This document shows, in pieces, positions 17,253 to 25,708 of a DNA stretch of 64,000 bases (position 1 is the stretch's first letter; each line of letters begins with the position of its first letter). The position numbers and the translations under genes were made by a program. The notes under the pieces were generated by a model. That model ran no database searches. It saw only the letters and a list, made by a program, of their open reading frames with translations, and was not told the DNA's origin. The DNA is from Rhodococcus sp040643435 (GTDB lineage Bacteria; Actinomycetota; Actinomycetes; Mycobacteriales; Mycobacteriaceae), in NCBI RefSeq assembly GCF_040643435.1, contig NZ_JBEYUH010000004.1, positions 248,001 to 312,000 on the forward strand. Direction: 5' to 3'.

Positions 17253-18170
17253 TCAGGGTCGTTGCAGGTCGCGAAGTTTCTGGACGAGCACGCGCACATC
17301 GGCCACCCGTCCCAGGTGGGCGAGCTTGTCCGGATTGATCAGCACCCGGACCGCGCCGATCTTCCCGTCCGTCACAGCGAACGTCATGACCTGCACGATG
17401 GCGCCGTCGGCATCCCGCACGATCACGCCGGGGAGCCTGTTGATCTCGTGGGGCTCGAGCACCATGCCGAGCCGGACCATGGGCGAGACGAACGAGGCCA
17501 GCAACCGCATGACCTTCTCGCCGCCGACCACGACCTTGCGGACGGCGGGTGCCTTGCCGCCGCTGTCGGCGACGAGCTGCACATCGGCGGCCAGCAGGTC
17601 GCGCAGGGCGCCGACGTCGCCGTCCTGGAAAGCCGTGAGAAATCGTGCGGTGAGCTGCTCGTGTGCCCGCGGATCGGTGTCGAATCGGGCGGACCCTTCG
17701 TCGACGTGACGGCGTGCCCGCACCGCGAGCTGCCTGCATGCCGACTCCGATCGGTCGACGATCTCGGCGATCTCGGAGAATCCGAATCCGAATGCCTCGC
17801 GCAACACGAAGACAGCTCGCTCCAAAGGGCTCAGTCGCTCGAGTAGCACGAGTGCTGCCGTCGAGATCGACTCCCGCAGTTCGGCCGAGCGCGCCGGGTC
17901 GTCGTACGGCTCTTCGAGTATCGGTTCCGGCAGCCACTCGCCCACATACTGTTCGCGCCGCGCCCGGGCCGACTCGAGCACGTTGATCGACACTCGGGTG
18001 ACGACGGTGGACAGGAACGATTTGGCCGAATCGGGTTCCACGCCGGACGTTTCGTAGCGCACCCAGGTCTCCTGGACCGCGTCCTCGGCCTCGGCCACGC
18101 TCCCGAGGATGCGGTAGGCGATGGCGAACAACAGTGGACGCAGGTTCTCGAATTCGTCGGTACCGGTCAC
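17253..18170 (-). CDS. ECF41-family RNA polymerase sigma factor with SnoaL-like C-terminus
   Basis: This 305-aa protein has sigma region 2 (residues 8-75; AIAYRILGSVAEAEDAVQETW), region 4 (about 110-160; LSPLERAVFVLREAFGF...SEIAEIVDRSESACRQL) and a SnoaL-like C-terminal domain (about 180-300). The NPDKL motif known to matter in ECF41 proteins is present near the end; the DGGG motif reads DSGGK. In this family the C-terminal domain itself controls activity, replacing an anti-sigma factor, and none is seen here. The GTG at 18170 follows GGGAGGGG at five bases. The probable target is the oxidoreductase gene immediately downstream. Confidence 0.88.
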   Translation of the reverse strand: MTGTDEFENLRPLLFAIAYRILGSVAEAEDAVQETWVRYETSGVEPDSAKSFLSTVVTRVSINVLESARARREQYVGEWLPEPILEEPYDDPARSAELRESISTAALVLLERLSPLERAVFVLREAFGFGFSEIAEIVDRSESACRQLAVRARRHVDEGSARFDTDPRAHEQLTARFLTAFQDGDVGALRDLLAADVQLVADSGGKAPAVRKVVVGGEKVMRLLASFVSPMVRLGMVLEPHEINRLPGVIVRDADGAIVQVMTFAVTDGKIGAVRVLINPDKLAHLGRVADVRVLVQKLRDLQRP

Positions 18171-18248
18171 GTCTGCCCCTCCCGTAGACCCGTGCCTTCG
18201 ATGACAGCACTGCACCAGGGGTTTGCGCAACGACGACGAGTTCTACTC

Positions 18249-18898
18249 GCGAAAGAAGAGGGCGCCCTACGGGCGGCTGCGCTCGACCGATCGGAGACCC
18301 TTCGGGTCCCTGAGTCGTCGTCCCCTTCCCCAAGGCTGCCCGGTCGCCATACCCCGATAGACCGTCTCGGCCAGCACTTGTAGCCCCACGTCTCGGAAGA
18401 CGTGCGGCTCGCACTGGACCCGGTCGTTCGTGTCGACCCGCACGATCGGGTGCTCCACCACCAGCTGTGGAGACGAGGGATACTGGTGCCCAGTCGGTTT
18501 CGAGACAGGGGACGGCCCCGGCTCGCAGTGTCGGTGCACTGACGTCGGACTGTGGGAGACGAGCGACGAACTGCTTCGACGTGCCTCGGCTACCGGAACG
18601 GCCCTCGCGCGCGACGATGCAGGTGAAACGCCTCGAGCCCTCCGATCGCGATGGGATCGGAGGGCTGGGATGTCAGGACGTCAGGCGTGAGCCTGGCGGA
18701 GAGGGCGCGTGTCGGCCGGCGCGGAAGAATGCGCGCGACGCTCGCTGCTGATATATGCCTCTCGGAGGCGTGTGGATAGACTCCACCCTACGGTGCATGA
18801 CAGGTCCGTTCTGTCGTGTGCCTAGACCCCGGTGAGGTGTTGGCGCACCTTCCGGGGTCGACCTGTATTCAGGCCGGTGCAGAGGATGGTCGCACGGG
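18249..18898 (+). ncRNA. Candidate structured RNA, copy 2
   Basis: This is the second copy of the element at 7572-8208. Its strongest hairpin is a perfect 12-bp stem at 18636-18666 (AGCCCTCCGATC against GATCGGAGGGCT), where copy 1 forms a shorter stem from different bases. Other conserved stems are at 18387-18404, 18681-18696 (TCAGGC/GCCTGG), 18792-18822 (a continuous 12-bp stem on the plus strand including U-G pairs) and 18825-18859 (GACCCCGG/CCGGGGTC). Bases differ at many paired positions while pairing holds. It occupies the gap between the divergent-facing sigma gene and the VOC gene, with no plus-strand gene directly after it. Confidence 0.55.
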
Positions 18899-18951
18899 TG
18901 TGCGAAGCCGTCAACCACATGGTGCAGTTCTCTGCGGGTGGGGCGGCTCCG

Positions 18952-19338
18952 TCAGTGGAACTGCTCGAACATGATCTCGTAACCGTCGGGATCGAGACCG
19001 TAGAAGATGCGCGCCCAGCCGACGTCTTCCGGTTCGAGAGTGACCGGAAGGCCTTCCCGGCGCCACAGTTCTCGTACGGCGTCGATATCGGCGGTAGGAA
19101 CGACCAGGACGAACCCGTAGCCGAGTGGGCCGCTGCGAGACAATTCACCGCGCTGCTCGTCGTGATAGCCGTGAGCGAACCGGCTCGACAACATCAGCCA
19201 GGTGTGACCGAATGTCAGATAACGCATTCCGGGCTGTTGCTCCTGGGGAATCGGCTTGAACCCCAGCGCAAGGTACAGCGCACAGGAACGATCCACATCG
19301 GATACTCGCAGCCCCACCTTCAGTTGCCTGGCGGCCAT
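18952..19338 (-). CDS. VOC superfamily (glyoxalase/bleomycin resistance-like) protein
   Basis: This 128-aa single-unit VOC protein shows the paired beta-alpha-beta-beta-beta pattern: LKVGLRVSDVDRSCALYLALGF at the start and a closing FYGLDPDGYEIMFEQ. VOC proteins bind a metal or a ligand at the domain interface and act as isomerases, dioxygenases or resistance proteins; the metal ligands are not clear enough here to choose. No good ribosome-binding site precedes the ATG at 19338, and an ATG five codons upstream is an alternative. It fills the position held by the SnoaL-like gene in the decayed block. Confidence 0.75.
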   Translation of the reverse strand: MAARQLKVGLRVSDVDRSCALYLALGFKPIPQEQQPGMRYLTFGHTWLMLSSRFAHGYHDEQRGELSRSGPLGYGFVLVVPTADIDAVRELWRREGLPVTLEPEDVGWARIFYGLDPDGYEIMFEQFH

Positions 19339-19577
19339 GGCCGGCACCATATCGTGCTGAGCAGACTGCTGCAGCGACGTTCTGTTCCAATTCGGTCGAG
19401 GCTCCGCACCCGATCGGTGCGAACCAACGGATCTGTCGTCTTTGTTTGTGGTCCCTACCGTCCGGATCGGGATCCGTGACGTTTCCTCGGACTCGAACAG
19501 GTGGCCTGCGAGCGTCAGGAGCGGATGGCACACTGCGGCACAGCCGACATCCGACCGAACCACGAGAGGCAACTCGC

Positions 19578-20201
19578 ATGGGAGCTGTACGACGGACGGT
19601 GGTGGCGACAGCACTCGCGGCAACAGCGACGCTGGGCGTATCCACAGGGCAGGCCGCGGCGATGCCTGCAGTCGACACTGTTGTGAACGGCATACTGTCC
19701 GTCACCCCGCTGTGCCAGGGAACAGTCGATGCACTGATCATCGCGTGTACCCAGCTGGAGACGCTGACACCGAACTTTCCGCTCATGCTCGATCTGAACC
19801 CGAGAGGCACTCATCTCGTAGTGCTCGGCGCCGGACTCACAGACGACGGAAAGATCCGCCCCGTACTCGCACAGCGTCTCGAAGCGGCTCTCCGCGCAGC
19901 GCACCGCTATCCGCAGTCACCGATAGTCGTGACCGGTGGCGTGCCGCGTAAGGGCATCACCGAAGCCCGGGCGATGAAGGACTGGCTCGTGGCGCGAGGG
20001 ATTCCGCCGGAGCGCATCACCGAGGAGCCGAGGTCCACGTCGACCGTCGAGAATGCGCGCTTCACCAACAACGTGTTGCTCCACCGCCGCGCTACCGGTG
20101 CTGTTCTGGTTACGAACCGCGACCACCTGGAGCGCGCGATGATCAATTTCCGCCAGGCCGTCGACGCACGTATCCCCGTTGCGGGCATCGTTGCAGTGTG
20201 A
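19578..20201 (+). CDS. Secreted DUF218/YdcF-family protein
   Basis: This 207-aa protein starts with a signal peptide (about residues 1-28, ending GQAAA). The DUF218 hallmarks follow: LVVLGAGLTDDGKIRPVL, IVVTGGVPRKGITEA, RITEEPRSTSTVENA and AVLVTNRDHLERA. The family includes E. coli YdcF and SanA, with roles in envelope integrity and peptidoglycan or lipid metabolism. The ATG follows GAGAGGC. A degraded partial copy lies at 8715-8977. It converges with the DinB-fold gene. Confidence 0.82.
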   Translation: MGAVRRTVVATALAATATLGVSTGQAAAMPAVDTVVNGILSVTPLCQGTVDALIIACTQLETLTPNFPLMLDLNPRGTHLVVLGAGLTDDGKIRPVLAQRLEAALRAAHRYPQSPIVVTGGVPRKGITEARAMKDWLVARGIPPERITEEPRSTSTVENARFTNNVLLHRRATGAVLVTNRDHLERAMINFRQAVDARIPVAGIVAV

Positions 20202-20217
20202 GTGCACGAAGACACTT

Positions 20218-20730
20218 TCAGTACCGGGTGTTCGCCTTCCGCGTCAGCAGTTGGCTGATCTCCGAAACATTCTTGGTAAGTTCGAAATTGACCCAACCGG
20301 CGATTTCCCAGAGCGGCGCTTCGTCGGGCATGAGACCCACGATCGTCTTTTCGAGCTCGGTAGTCTCGAGGATATCGACCCACTGCACACGAAGTTCTCC
20401 GATGCCGCCGACAGTTCCTGACCACTCGTAGACGTCCGGGCCCACTGCGTTTCCCCCTCGGCAGACGGCGATGGTGTTCGACCACCACCACTCGATATGC
20501 CAGAGCAGCCACGCGACCGTTGTTTCGGGAAATACGTCGGTGTTCTCGTCCGGCCAGTCGGCAACGAAGCGACCCGCGATTTCTCGAACGGCCACGCAAT
20601 TCGGCGAGGGTTCCCAGTGCAGAGAAGTGGTATCTATCCGGGGCAGCACGTGCTGCTCTGCGAAGAGCCAGATCAGATCGAGCTGTTTCAGGAGCGTACG
20701 CGCAGTCAGAGGCGAGTCGGTCGAGGCCAT
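20218..20730 (-). CDS. DinB-fold protein
   Basis: This 170-aa protein matches the DinB four-helix bundle pattern: LLKQLDLIWLFAEQHVLPRI, the HIEWWW stretch carrying a typical metal-ligand histidine, and a final helix with ELTKNVSEI. DinB-fold proteins often carry a three-His metal site and in actinobacteria include mycothiol-dependent enzymes. I cannot assign all three histidines confidently, so catalysis is uncertain. The ATG at 20730 is preferred over an upstream TTG; no clear ribosome-binding site is seen. A broken copy is at 8993-9516. Confidence 0.7.
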   Translation of the reverse strand: MASTDSPLTARTLLKQLDLIWLFAEQHVLPRIDTTSLHWEPSPNCVAVREIAGRFVADWPDENTDVFPETTVAWLLWHIEWWWSNTIAVCRGGNAVGPDVYEWSGTVGGIGELRVQWVDILETTELEKTIVGLMPDEAPLWEIAGWVNFELTKNVSEISQLLTRKANTRY

Positions 20731-20768
20731 AGTCAAATGGTTACGCGTCGAGGGAGGCGGGAAGTGGA

Positions 20769-20996
20769 TTACGGGGCCGGGACTGCACCTGTGTAACCAC
20801 AGGCTTGCATGGGAATACCGGTGACAAGGCAGTTCACAGCAGCACCCAGCAGGAGTGGCAGGACCCCGGCACTTCCTGTTCCGAACTGAGAACCGCCCGA
20901 ATCGGCACTACCCGTGGGAACTGCATTCGCAGTGGCGGGCGTAAGGAAGACCGTTGCTGCGCAGCAAATGCCGGCGGCAAGGAGACGACGCTTCAT
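20769..20996 (-). CDS. Small exported protein
   Basis: This 75-aa protein has a clear signal peptide (MKRRLLAAGICCAATVFL through ATANA, residues 1-25) and a mature region of about 50 residues rich in Gly and Ser, with two cysteines (VNCLVTG and QACGY) that could form one disulfide. The ATG at 20996 follows GAAGGG. No family is recognised. Short proteins of this type are common and poorly studied in Rhodococcus and mycobacteria. Confidence 0.65.
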   Translation of the reverse strand: MKRRLLAAGICCAATVFLTPATANAVPTGSADSGGSQFGTGSAGVLPLLLGAAVNCLVTGIPMQACGYTGAVPAP

Positions 20997-21190
20997 CGAT
21001 TCGGCCCTTCGTTTCCGGAATGGTCGATGGTGAATCGCCGGATTCGTCGGGCTCGTTACAGTGGGGCTCGGATTGTCGCGGCGCGCCGAAACCGTACTTA
21101 CCGCTCGTCCAATTCGTGGCGGCGTGACAATGCGTAACAGCAGCTTTTCGAAACGATGAAAGGACCCGGCCCACGGGGCCACGATTACCC

Positions 21191-22453
21191 ATGACCCAAC
21201 TTGCACGTGGTGAGAACGCGACGATCGCAACCGGAGACGTGACGGTCTCGGTAGCGGGAGCACGACAGGGAACCGTCGACCTGATGGTCTTCCAGCTCGG
21301 CACTGATTCGAAGGTCCGCAACGACGCCGACTTCGTGTTCTTCAACCAGCCGTCCTCGCCGGAAGGCGCGGTTCGCCTCGTCGCGGCCGACAAGCTTTCG
21401 ATCGATCTGACCGCGGTTCCGGCCGCGATCGAAAGGTTGTCGATCGCTGTCGCACTCGATGACAGCGTCACCGGCAGCCTTGCCTCCGTCTCCGACCTGG
21501 GCGTGGAGGTCGCGCATCCGGCGGGCACTGCGTCTGCTCGTGCGTTGGATCTGACGACCGAACGCGCCGCAGTGTTACTCGAGATCTATCGCCGGAACGG
21601 GGCGTGGAAGGTCCGCAACGTCTCCGCGGGCTGGGATACCGGTTTGCCTGCGCTGGTGCGCGAGCACGGCGTGCAGGTGGACGACGAGCCTGCCGCCGCA
21701 GTTCCGGTCGCCGACCCGCACGGTGTGCGCACCGTGGCGGGGGAGGAGAAGCTCTCCCTGGAGAAGCGGCAGAAGCTCGACATGCGTAAGCGTGAAGTCG
21801 CGAAGGTACTGCTCGACAAGGGCGCTCCCGGAGTGCGGGCACGCGTGGTGCTCGTCATCGACAAGACCGGCAGCATGAACCGGGAGTACTCGAGCCGGCG
21901 CATCCACGAAGTCGTCGAACGGATGGTGCCCATTGCGGTCCAGGTCGACGACGACGGAAAGCTCGAACCGTATCTGTATGCGAAGTCGTTCGCGCGACTG
22001 CCCGACATCGTCGTCCATGAAGTCGACGCGTGGTCGTCCACCTATCTGCACCTCAGCGGAACACACGGTGGAATCGACTACGGGCGGATCGGCGGCGTCA
22101 ACGACGAACTGCCGGTGATGAACGAGATCATCGATTCGCTTGCGCCCGGCGCGGCGATGCCGACGCTGGTGCTGTTCTTCACCGACGGTGGCTTCACCCA
22201 GAAGCAGAAGATCGCAGACCTGATGAAGAGTGCGTCCGCCCTGCCGGCTTTCTGGCAGTTCGTCGGACTCGGCCGGGCCAACTACGGTGTGCTCGAACGT
22301 CTCGACACGATGTCGGGTCGGCGGGTCGACAATGCGGGCTTCTTCAGTGTCGACGACATCTCCAAAGTGAGCGACGCCGAACTGTACCGCCGAATGCTCA
22401 GCGAGTTCCCCGACTGGCTGAAGGCGGCAAAGAGCGCGGGGATTGTCGGTTGA
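21191..22453 (+). CDS. TerD-domain and VWA-domain fusion protein
   Basis: This 420-aa protein has an N-terminal TerD domain (about 1-175; MTQLARGENATI...DFVFFNQPSSPEGAVRL...WDTGLPALVREHG) and a C-terminal von Willebrand A-like domain (about 210-420) with the metal-ion site VVLVIDKTGSMN and FFTDGG. TerD domains bind calcium; TerD-VWA proteins occur in tellurite-resistance and chemical-stress gene sets, where they are thought to help assemble membrane complexes. The usual companions (TerB, TerC, further TerD paralogues) are absent here, so this is a solitary member. No catalytic activity is expected. Confidence 0.88.
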   Translation: MTQLARGENATIATGDVTVSVAGARQGTVDLMVFQLGTDSKVRNDADFVFFNQPSSPEGAVRLVAADKLSIDLTAVPAAIERLSIAVALDDSVTGSLASVSDLGVEVAHPAGTASARALDLTTERAAVLLEIYRRNGAWKVRNVSAGWDTGLPALVREHGVQVDDEPAAAVPVADPHGVRTVAGEEKLSLEKRQKLDMRKREVAKVLLDKGAPGVRARVVLVIDKTGSMNREYSSRRIHEVVERMVPIAVQVDDDGKLEPYLYAKSFARLPDIVVHEVDAWSSTYLHLSGTHGGIDYGRIGGVNDELPVMNEIIDSLAPGAAMPTLVLFFTDGGFTQKQKIADLMKSASALPAFWQFVGLGRANYGVLERLDTMSGRRVDNAGFFSVDDISKVSDAELYRRMLSEFPDWLKAAKSAGIVG

Positions 22454-22463
22454 ACGGAGTGGA

Positions 22464-23084
22464 TCACCGGCTCGTCGCAGCTGTTCCGAGAGACAGCGCG
22501 CCGAAGAATTTCGGGGTCTTGTCCTCGTAGAAGGTGTCGAGATCGCGAATATCGAATCCTGCGCCTCGGACGAGATCGGGGATTCGCCGTGTGAGGTGAC
22601 AGCCACCCGCGATCCTCTTCTGGATCGGCTCGAGGCGGTACTGCCACCGTCGAACGCCTTCGTCCGGCGCCAATCCGTGTTCGACGAAGTGCAGCGTGCC
22701 GCCCGGAGTGAGAACCCGCCGCACTTCGCGAAGGGCCGCGCCGGCGTCCGGAATGGTACACAGCGTCCACGTGGTCAGAGCGGTGTCGAAGCTGTTGTCT
22801 GCAAACGGAAGTGACTGCCCATCCAGGCCCGCTCGTTCGATGGGTACGGGTGAGCTCTCGATACGCGGACGAGCAAGTTTCCACCCGAGGTCTGCGGGTT
22901 CGACGGCACTGACGCACTCGACCGACGTCGGGTAGTACGGGACGTTGAGGCCCGATCCGAAACCGATCTCGAGGACGCGGCCGTTCAGGCCTGCGCACAC
23001 CCGTCTCCGGTGTGCCTCGGTGAGCGGGGACGAGCAGGCGATGTTCACCAATCGCGGTACGACGTGATCGTTGTAGAAACTCAT
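22464..23084 (-). CDS. Class I SAM-dependent methyltransferase
   Basis: This 206-aa protein has motif I near residue 38 (VLEIGFGSGLN), an acidic second strand (VSAVEPADLG) and the LPFADNSFDTALTTWTLC region with the following VRRVLTPGGTLHFVEHG, typical of Methyltransf_11. It resembles small phospholipid/quinone-type methyltransferases, but the substrate cannot be inferred. A hairpin at 23162-23203 separates it from the SDR gene upstream, so it may have its own promoter. Confidence 0.85.
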   Translation of the reverse strand: MSFYNDHVVPRLVNIACSSPLTEAHRRRVCAGLNGRVLEIGFGSGLNVPYYPTSVECVSAVEPADLGWKLARPRIESSPVPIERAGLDGQSLPFADNSFDTALTTWTLCTIPDAGAALREVRRVLTPGGTLHFVEHGLAPDEGVRRWQYRLEPIQKRIAGGCHLTRRIPDLVRGAGFDIRDLDTFYEDKTPKFFGALSLGTAATSR

Positions 23085-23161
23085 GGTAGGCCCCTTCGCT
23101 TCGTGGCGTACCGATCTGCTTCGTCCATGATGGCACTGTTCACCCCGAACAGGACGAAGCA

Positions 23162-23203
23162 GGGTTGCCGAGCGGTTCCGCGCGGGAACTCGCTCGGCAA
23201 CCC
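23162..23203. terminator. Hairpin between SDR and methyltransferase genes
   Basis: GGGTTGCCGAGCG pairs with CGCTCGGCAACCC (13 bp), and within the loop GTTCC pairs with GGAAC to extend the structure. It lies 13 bases past the end of the SDR gene on the minus strand. Confidence 0.65.
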
Positions 23204-23215
23204 CCTTCCGCTGTG

Positions 23216-24055
23216 CTACTTCAGCGTGCTGCCCGCATCGACCGTGAGCGTGAGCCCGGTGACGTAACGAGCCTCGTCGGACGCCAGAAACAGCACTGCG
23301 TTGCTGATGTCTTCCGGCTCCACCCAGCCGATCGGCAGCACATGCATGAATTGCGTCGCCACCTTCATGTCCTCCGGACCCGGGTTCTCCAGATCGGGAC
23401 GGAACATCTTCATGGCGCCTTCGTTCATGAACATCGGGGTGTTCACGTTCGTGGGATGCACCGTGTTGACCCGGATGAAGTGCTGTCCGAGTTCCACCGC
23501 GAAGGTGCGCATCATGCCGACCACCCCGTGCTTGGCGGAGATGTAGGGACCCATCATGGGGTAGGCCTTCAGGCCGCCGACCGAACTTGTGAGGACGATC
23601 GATCCTCCGTTCCCGCCCGCAATCATGTGCGGCACCCCGGCCTTGATCGACTTCCACACGCCGGACAGATTGATGTCGAGCATCTCCTGCCAATCGAATT
23701 CGTCCGTCTCGTGGAAAAGCGTCCCTCCGGTACCGATACCGGCATTGGCGACGATGATGTCGAGACGGCCCAACTGCTCGACACCGTTGTCGACCGCCGC
23801 CTTCACCGCGTCGAAGTCTCGTACGTCCGCCTCGGCCGTGACGATTCGGCGGTTCAAACTCTTTACGGCCTCGACGGTTTCGGCCATATCTTCCGGGGTG
23901 GACGGTTCGATCTGTGCGTTCTCCCGGATCGGTCCGCAGATATCGAGTGCGATGATGTCCGCACCCTCCTGCGCCAGCCGGATCGCGTGGCTTCGCCCTT
24001 GCCCACGTGCAGCTCCGGTGACGAATGCGACCTTGCCTTCGACTCTTCCTGCCAT
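23216..24055 (-). CDS. Mycofactocin-coupled type SDR oxidoreductase
   Basis: This 279-aa short-chain dehydrogenase starts GRVEGKVAFVTGAARGQGRSH and has the long insert after DICGP that marks the mycofactocin-coupled SDR subfamily, in which the nicotinamide cofactor stays bound and mycofactocin re-oxidises it. The NAG motif (ANAGIG), catalytic Ser (TSSVGG) and YxxxK (YISAKHG) are present. It follows the P450 and ferredoxin genes, so it may oxidise the alcohol that the P450 makes. No mycofactocin biosynthesis genes are in the window. The start follows GAGAGGTG. Confidence 0.9.
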   Translation of the reverse strand: MAGRVEGKVAFVTGAARGQGRSHAIRLAQEGADIIALDICGPIRENAQIEPSTPEDMAETVEAVKSLNRRIVTAEADVRDFDAVKAAVDNGVEQLGRLDIIVANAGIGTGGTLFHETDEFDWQEMLDINLSGVWKSIKAGVPHMIAGGNGGSIVLTSSVGGLKAYPMMGPYISAKHGVVGMMRTFAVELGQHFIRVNTVHPTNVNTPMFMNEGAMKMFRPDLENPGPEDMKVATQFMHVLPIGWVEPEDISNAVLFLASDEARYVTGLTLTVDAGSTLK

Positions 24056-24117
24056 GAATCACCTCTCGGGTCGGCATCGAGTTTAGATCGATGCGTTATC
24101 TGCCGTATTCGTGTCGT

Positions 24118-25398
24118 CTAGCGCTTGGCGGAGAACTCGATGTGGAGATCGACCAGTCCGCGCAACAGGAACGTGGGTTCATAGGCGAACGTGTGATCGC
24201 CGGCCGGTCCGTGCGCCTGCTCGCTGAGTTGGATGTCTTCCATGCGGTCGAGGAGCCGGTTCAGGGTCACCTGGCCTTCGATCCGGGCGAGGGGCGCACC
24301 TGCGCACGTGTGGAGTCCGCGACCGAATGTGATGTGGTCGTGTGCGTTCGTCCGATCCAGCCGGAACTCGTTCGGGTCCTCGAACTTGTGCGGATCGCGG
24401 TTGGCGGCAGCGAGACTCAACATCACGATCGTGCCGGCCGGAATATCGACGCCCCCGAGAGTCGTGGACTTGCGTGCGAGACGGAAATCGACCTTCGTGG
24501 GGCTGTCGAACCGAAGCGACTCCTCCATGAAGGGTTTGATGAGAGCGCGGTCGTCGCGCAGGAGTTTCTGGTACTCGGGACGTTCGCACAGAACCCGCAG
24601 TGACGAACTGAGCAGTTTGGTCACAGTCTCCTGGCCCGCGGCGAACAAGAAGGTCGCGGGACGCACGACTTCGACGAGCGCCGGCGTGGAGCCGTCCGGA
24701 TATGTGGCGGTAGCGAGACCGCTGAGAATATCGTTGCGGGGCTCGCGCCGACGATCGGAGAGATACTTCTCGAAACGCCCGTCCAGATATTCGAGGGGAT
24801 TGGTCCCGACGGGTTCGTGGTCGAGTGCGCCTACCCGGCTGCCGGGCCGTTCGCCTGCACCCAGAGCCCGGCGGAATTCTTCACGGTCCTCTTCCGGTAT
24901 GCCGAGTAGGTCCGTGATCGCCATGGTGGCAAAGGGTTTGGCGTACTGGCTCAGGAACTCGCAGCGGCCCTCGTCGATGAACTCGTCGAGTACGTCGTCC
25001 GCCAGACTCCAGAGGTAATTCTCGTTCTCCTTCAGCCGCTTCGGGGTGAGAAGGCGGCCGAGCAGTGACCGGGCACGTGTGTGGTCAGGGGGATCCATCG
25101 TGACCATGTGCTCGAAGATGGGAAATTGGTGGCGGTGGGCTTCGATCTGATCGGTGATGTCGTCACCCTCGGGTTCGAAAGGCAACGGCGGGAACGGACC
25201 ACCGATCGCGTTCACGGCGGACAGAGCATCGCTGTTCTTGAATCCTTCGACCACTTCCTGGTAGCCGGTGACCATGACGACGCCGTAGTTCGGTTCTCGA
25301 AATACGGGGTTCTCGGCCCGAAGCCGGTCGAAGTAGGCGAACGGACTCTGTGCGATCTCACCGTCGGTGAAGTAGTCGGCTGCTGCGAGATCGGTCAT
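24118..25398 (-). CDS. Cytochrome P450 (first copy)
   Basis: This 426-aa soluble bacterial P450 has the I-helix motif AAGQET, the ExxR pair as ESLR and the haem-binding loop FGRGLHTCAGAPLAR with the axial cysteine. The I-helix acid/alcohol pair is represented by QET. It lies three bases after a 3Fe-4S ferredoxin gene that would feed it electrons, with a mycofactocin-type SDR downstream, forming a hydroxylation-and-oxidation set. The substrate is not evident. A divergent TetR gene and operator control the set, by inference. Confidence 0.92.
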   Translation of the reverse strand: MTDLAAADYFTDGEIAQSPFAYFDRLRAENPVFREPNYGVVMVTGYQEVVEGFKNSDALSAVNAIGGPFPPLPFEPEGDDITDQIEAHRHQFPIFEHMVTMDPPDHTRARSLLGRLLTPKRLKENENYLWSLADDVLDEFIDEGRCEFLSQYAKPFATMAITDLLGIPEEDREEFRRALGAGERPGSRVGALDHEPVGTNPLEYLDGRFEKYLSDRRREPRNDILSGLATATYPDGSTPALVEVVRPATFLFAAGQETVTKLLSSSLRVLCERPEYQKLLRDDRALIKPFMEESLRFDSPTKVDFRLARKSTTLGGVDIPAGTIVMLSLAAANRDPHKFEDPNEFRLDRTNAHDHITFGRGLHTCAGAPLARIEGQVTLNRLLDRMEDIQLSEQAHGPAGDHTFAYEPTFLLRGLVDLHIEFSAKR

Positions 25399-25401
25399 GG
25401 A

Positions 25402-25638
25402 TCACTTGCCTTTCGGTGAAGGTCGACCGGGGATGCCCTCGACGATTCCGATCGCCTGCCGAGGACACGCGCTCGCTGCGGAATACGCTTTGGGCCAGAG
25501 TTTTTCCGGAGGGTTCTCGTCACAGACGGCAATGTCGTCGTCGGGGAGATCGAAGATCTCGGGTGCGATCTCGACGCACAGCGCGTGTGCCTCGCACATA
25601 TCTCGATCGATATGCAAGCGCTTCGGCGATCCAGTCAT
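25402..25638 (-). CDS. 3Fe-4S ferredoxin
   Basis: This 78-aa ferredoxin has the short cluster pattern CEAHALC...SACPRQAI, with the usual fourth cysteine replaced by His as in P450 partner 3Fe-4S ferredoxins. The ATG at 25638 follows GGGAG at seven bases; longer in-frame upstream sequence is not family-like. Its stop lies three bases before the P450 start codon, so it surely serves that enzyme. No ferredoxin reductase gene is seen nearby. Confidence 0.92.
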   Translation of the reverse strand: MTGSPKRLHIDRDMCEAHALCVEIAPEIFDLPDDDIAVCDENPPEKLWPKAYSAASACPRQAIGIVEGIPGRPSPKGK

Positions 25639-25708
25639 CGGGGTGCTCCCGGAATGAAGAGGACTCGGAGGATGAACGAGCGGCGCGGACGCCGCCGTGG
25701 CTAGAGTG

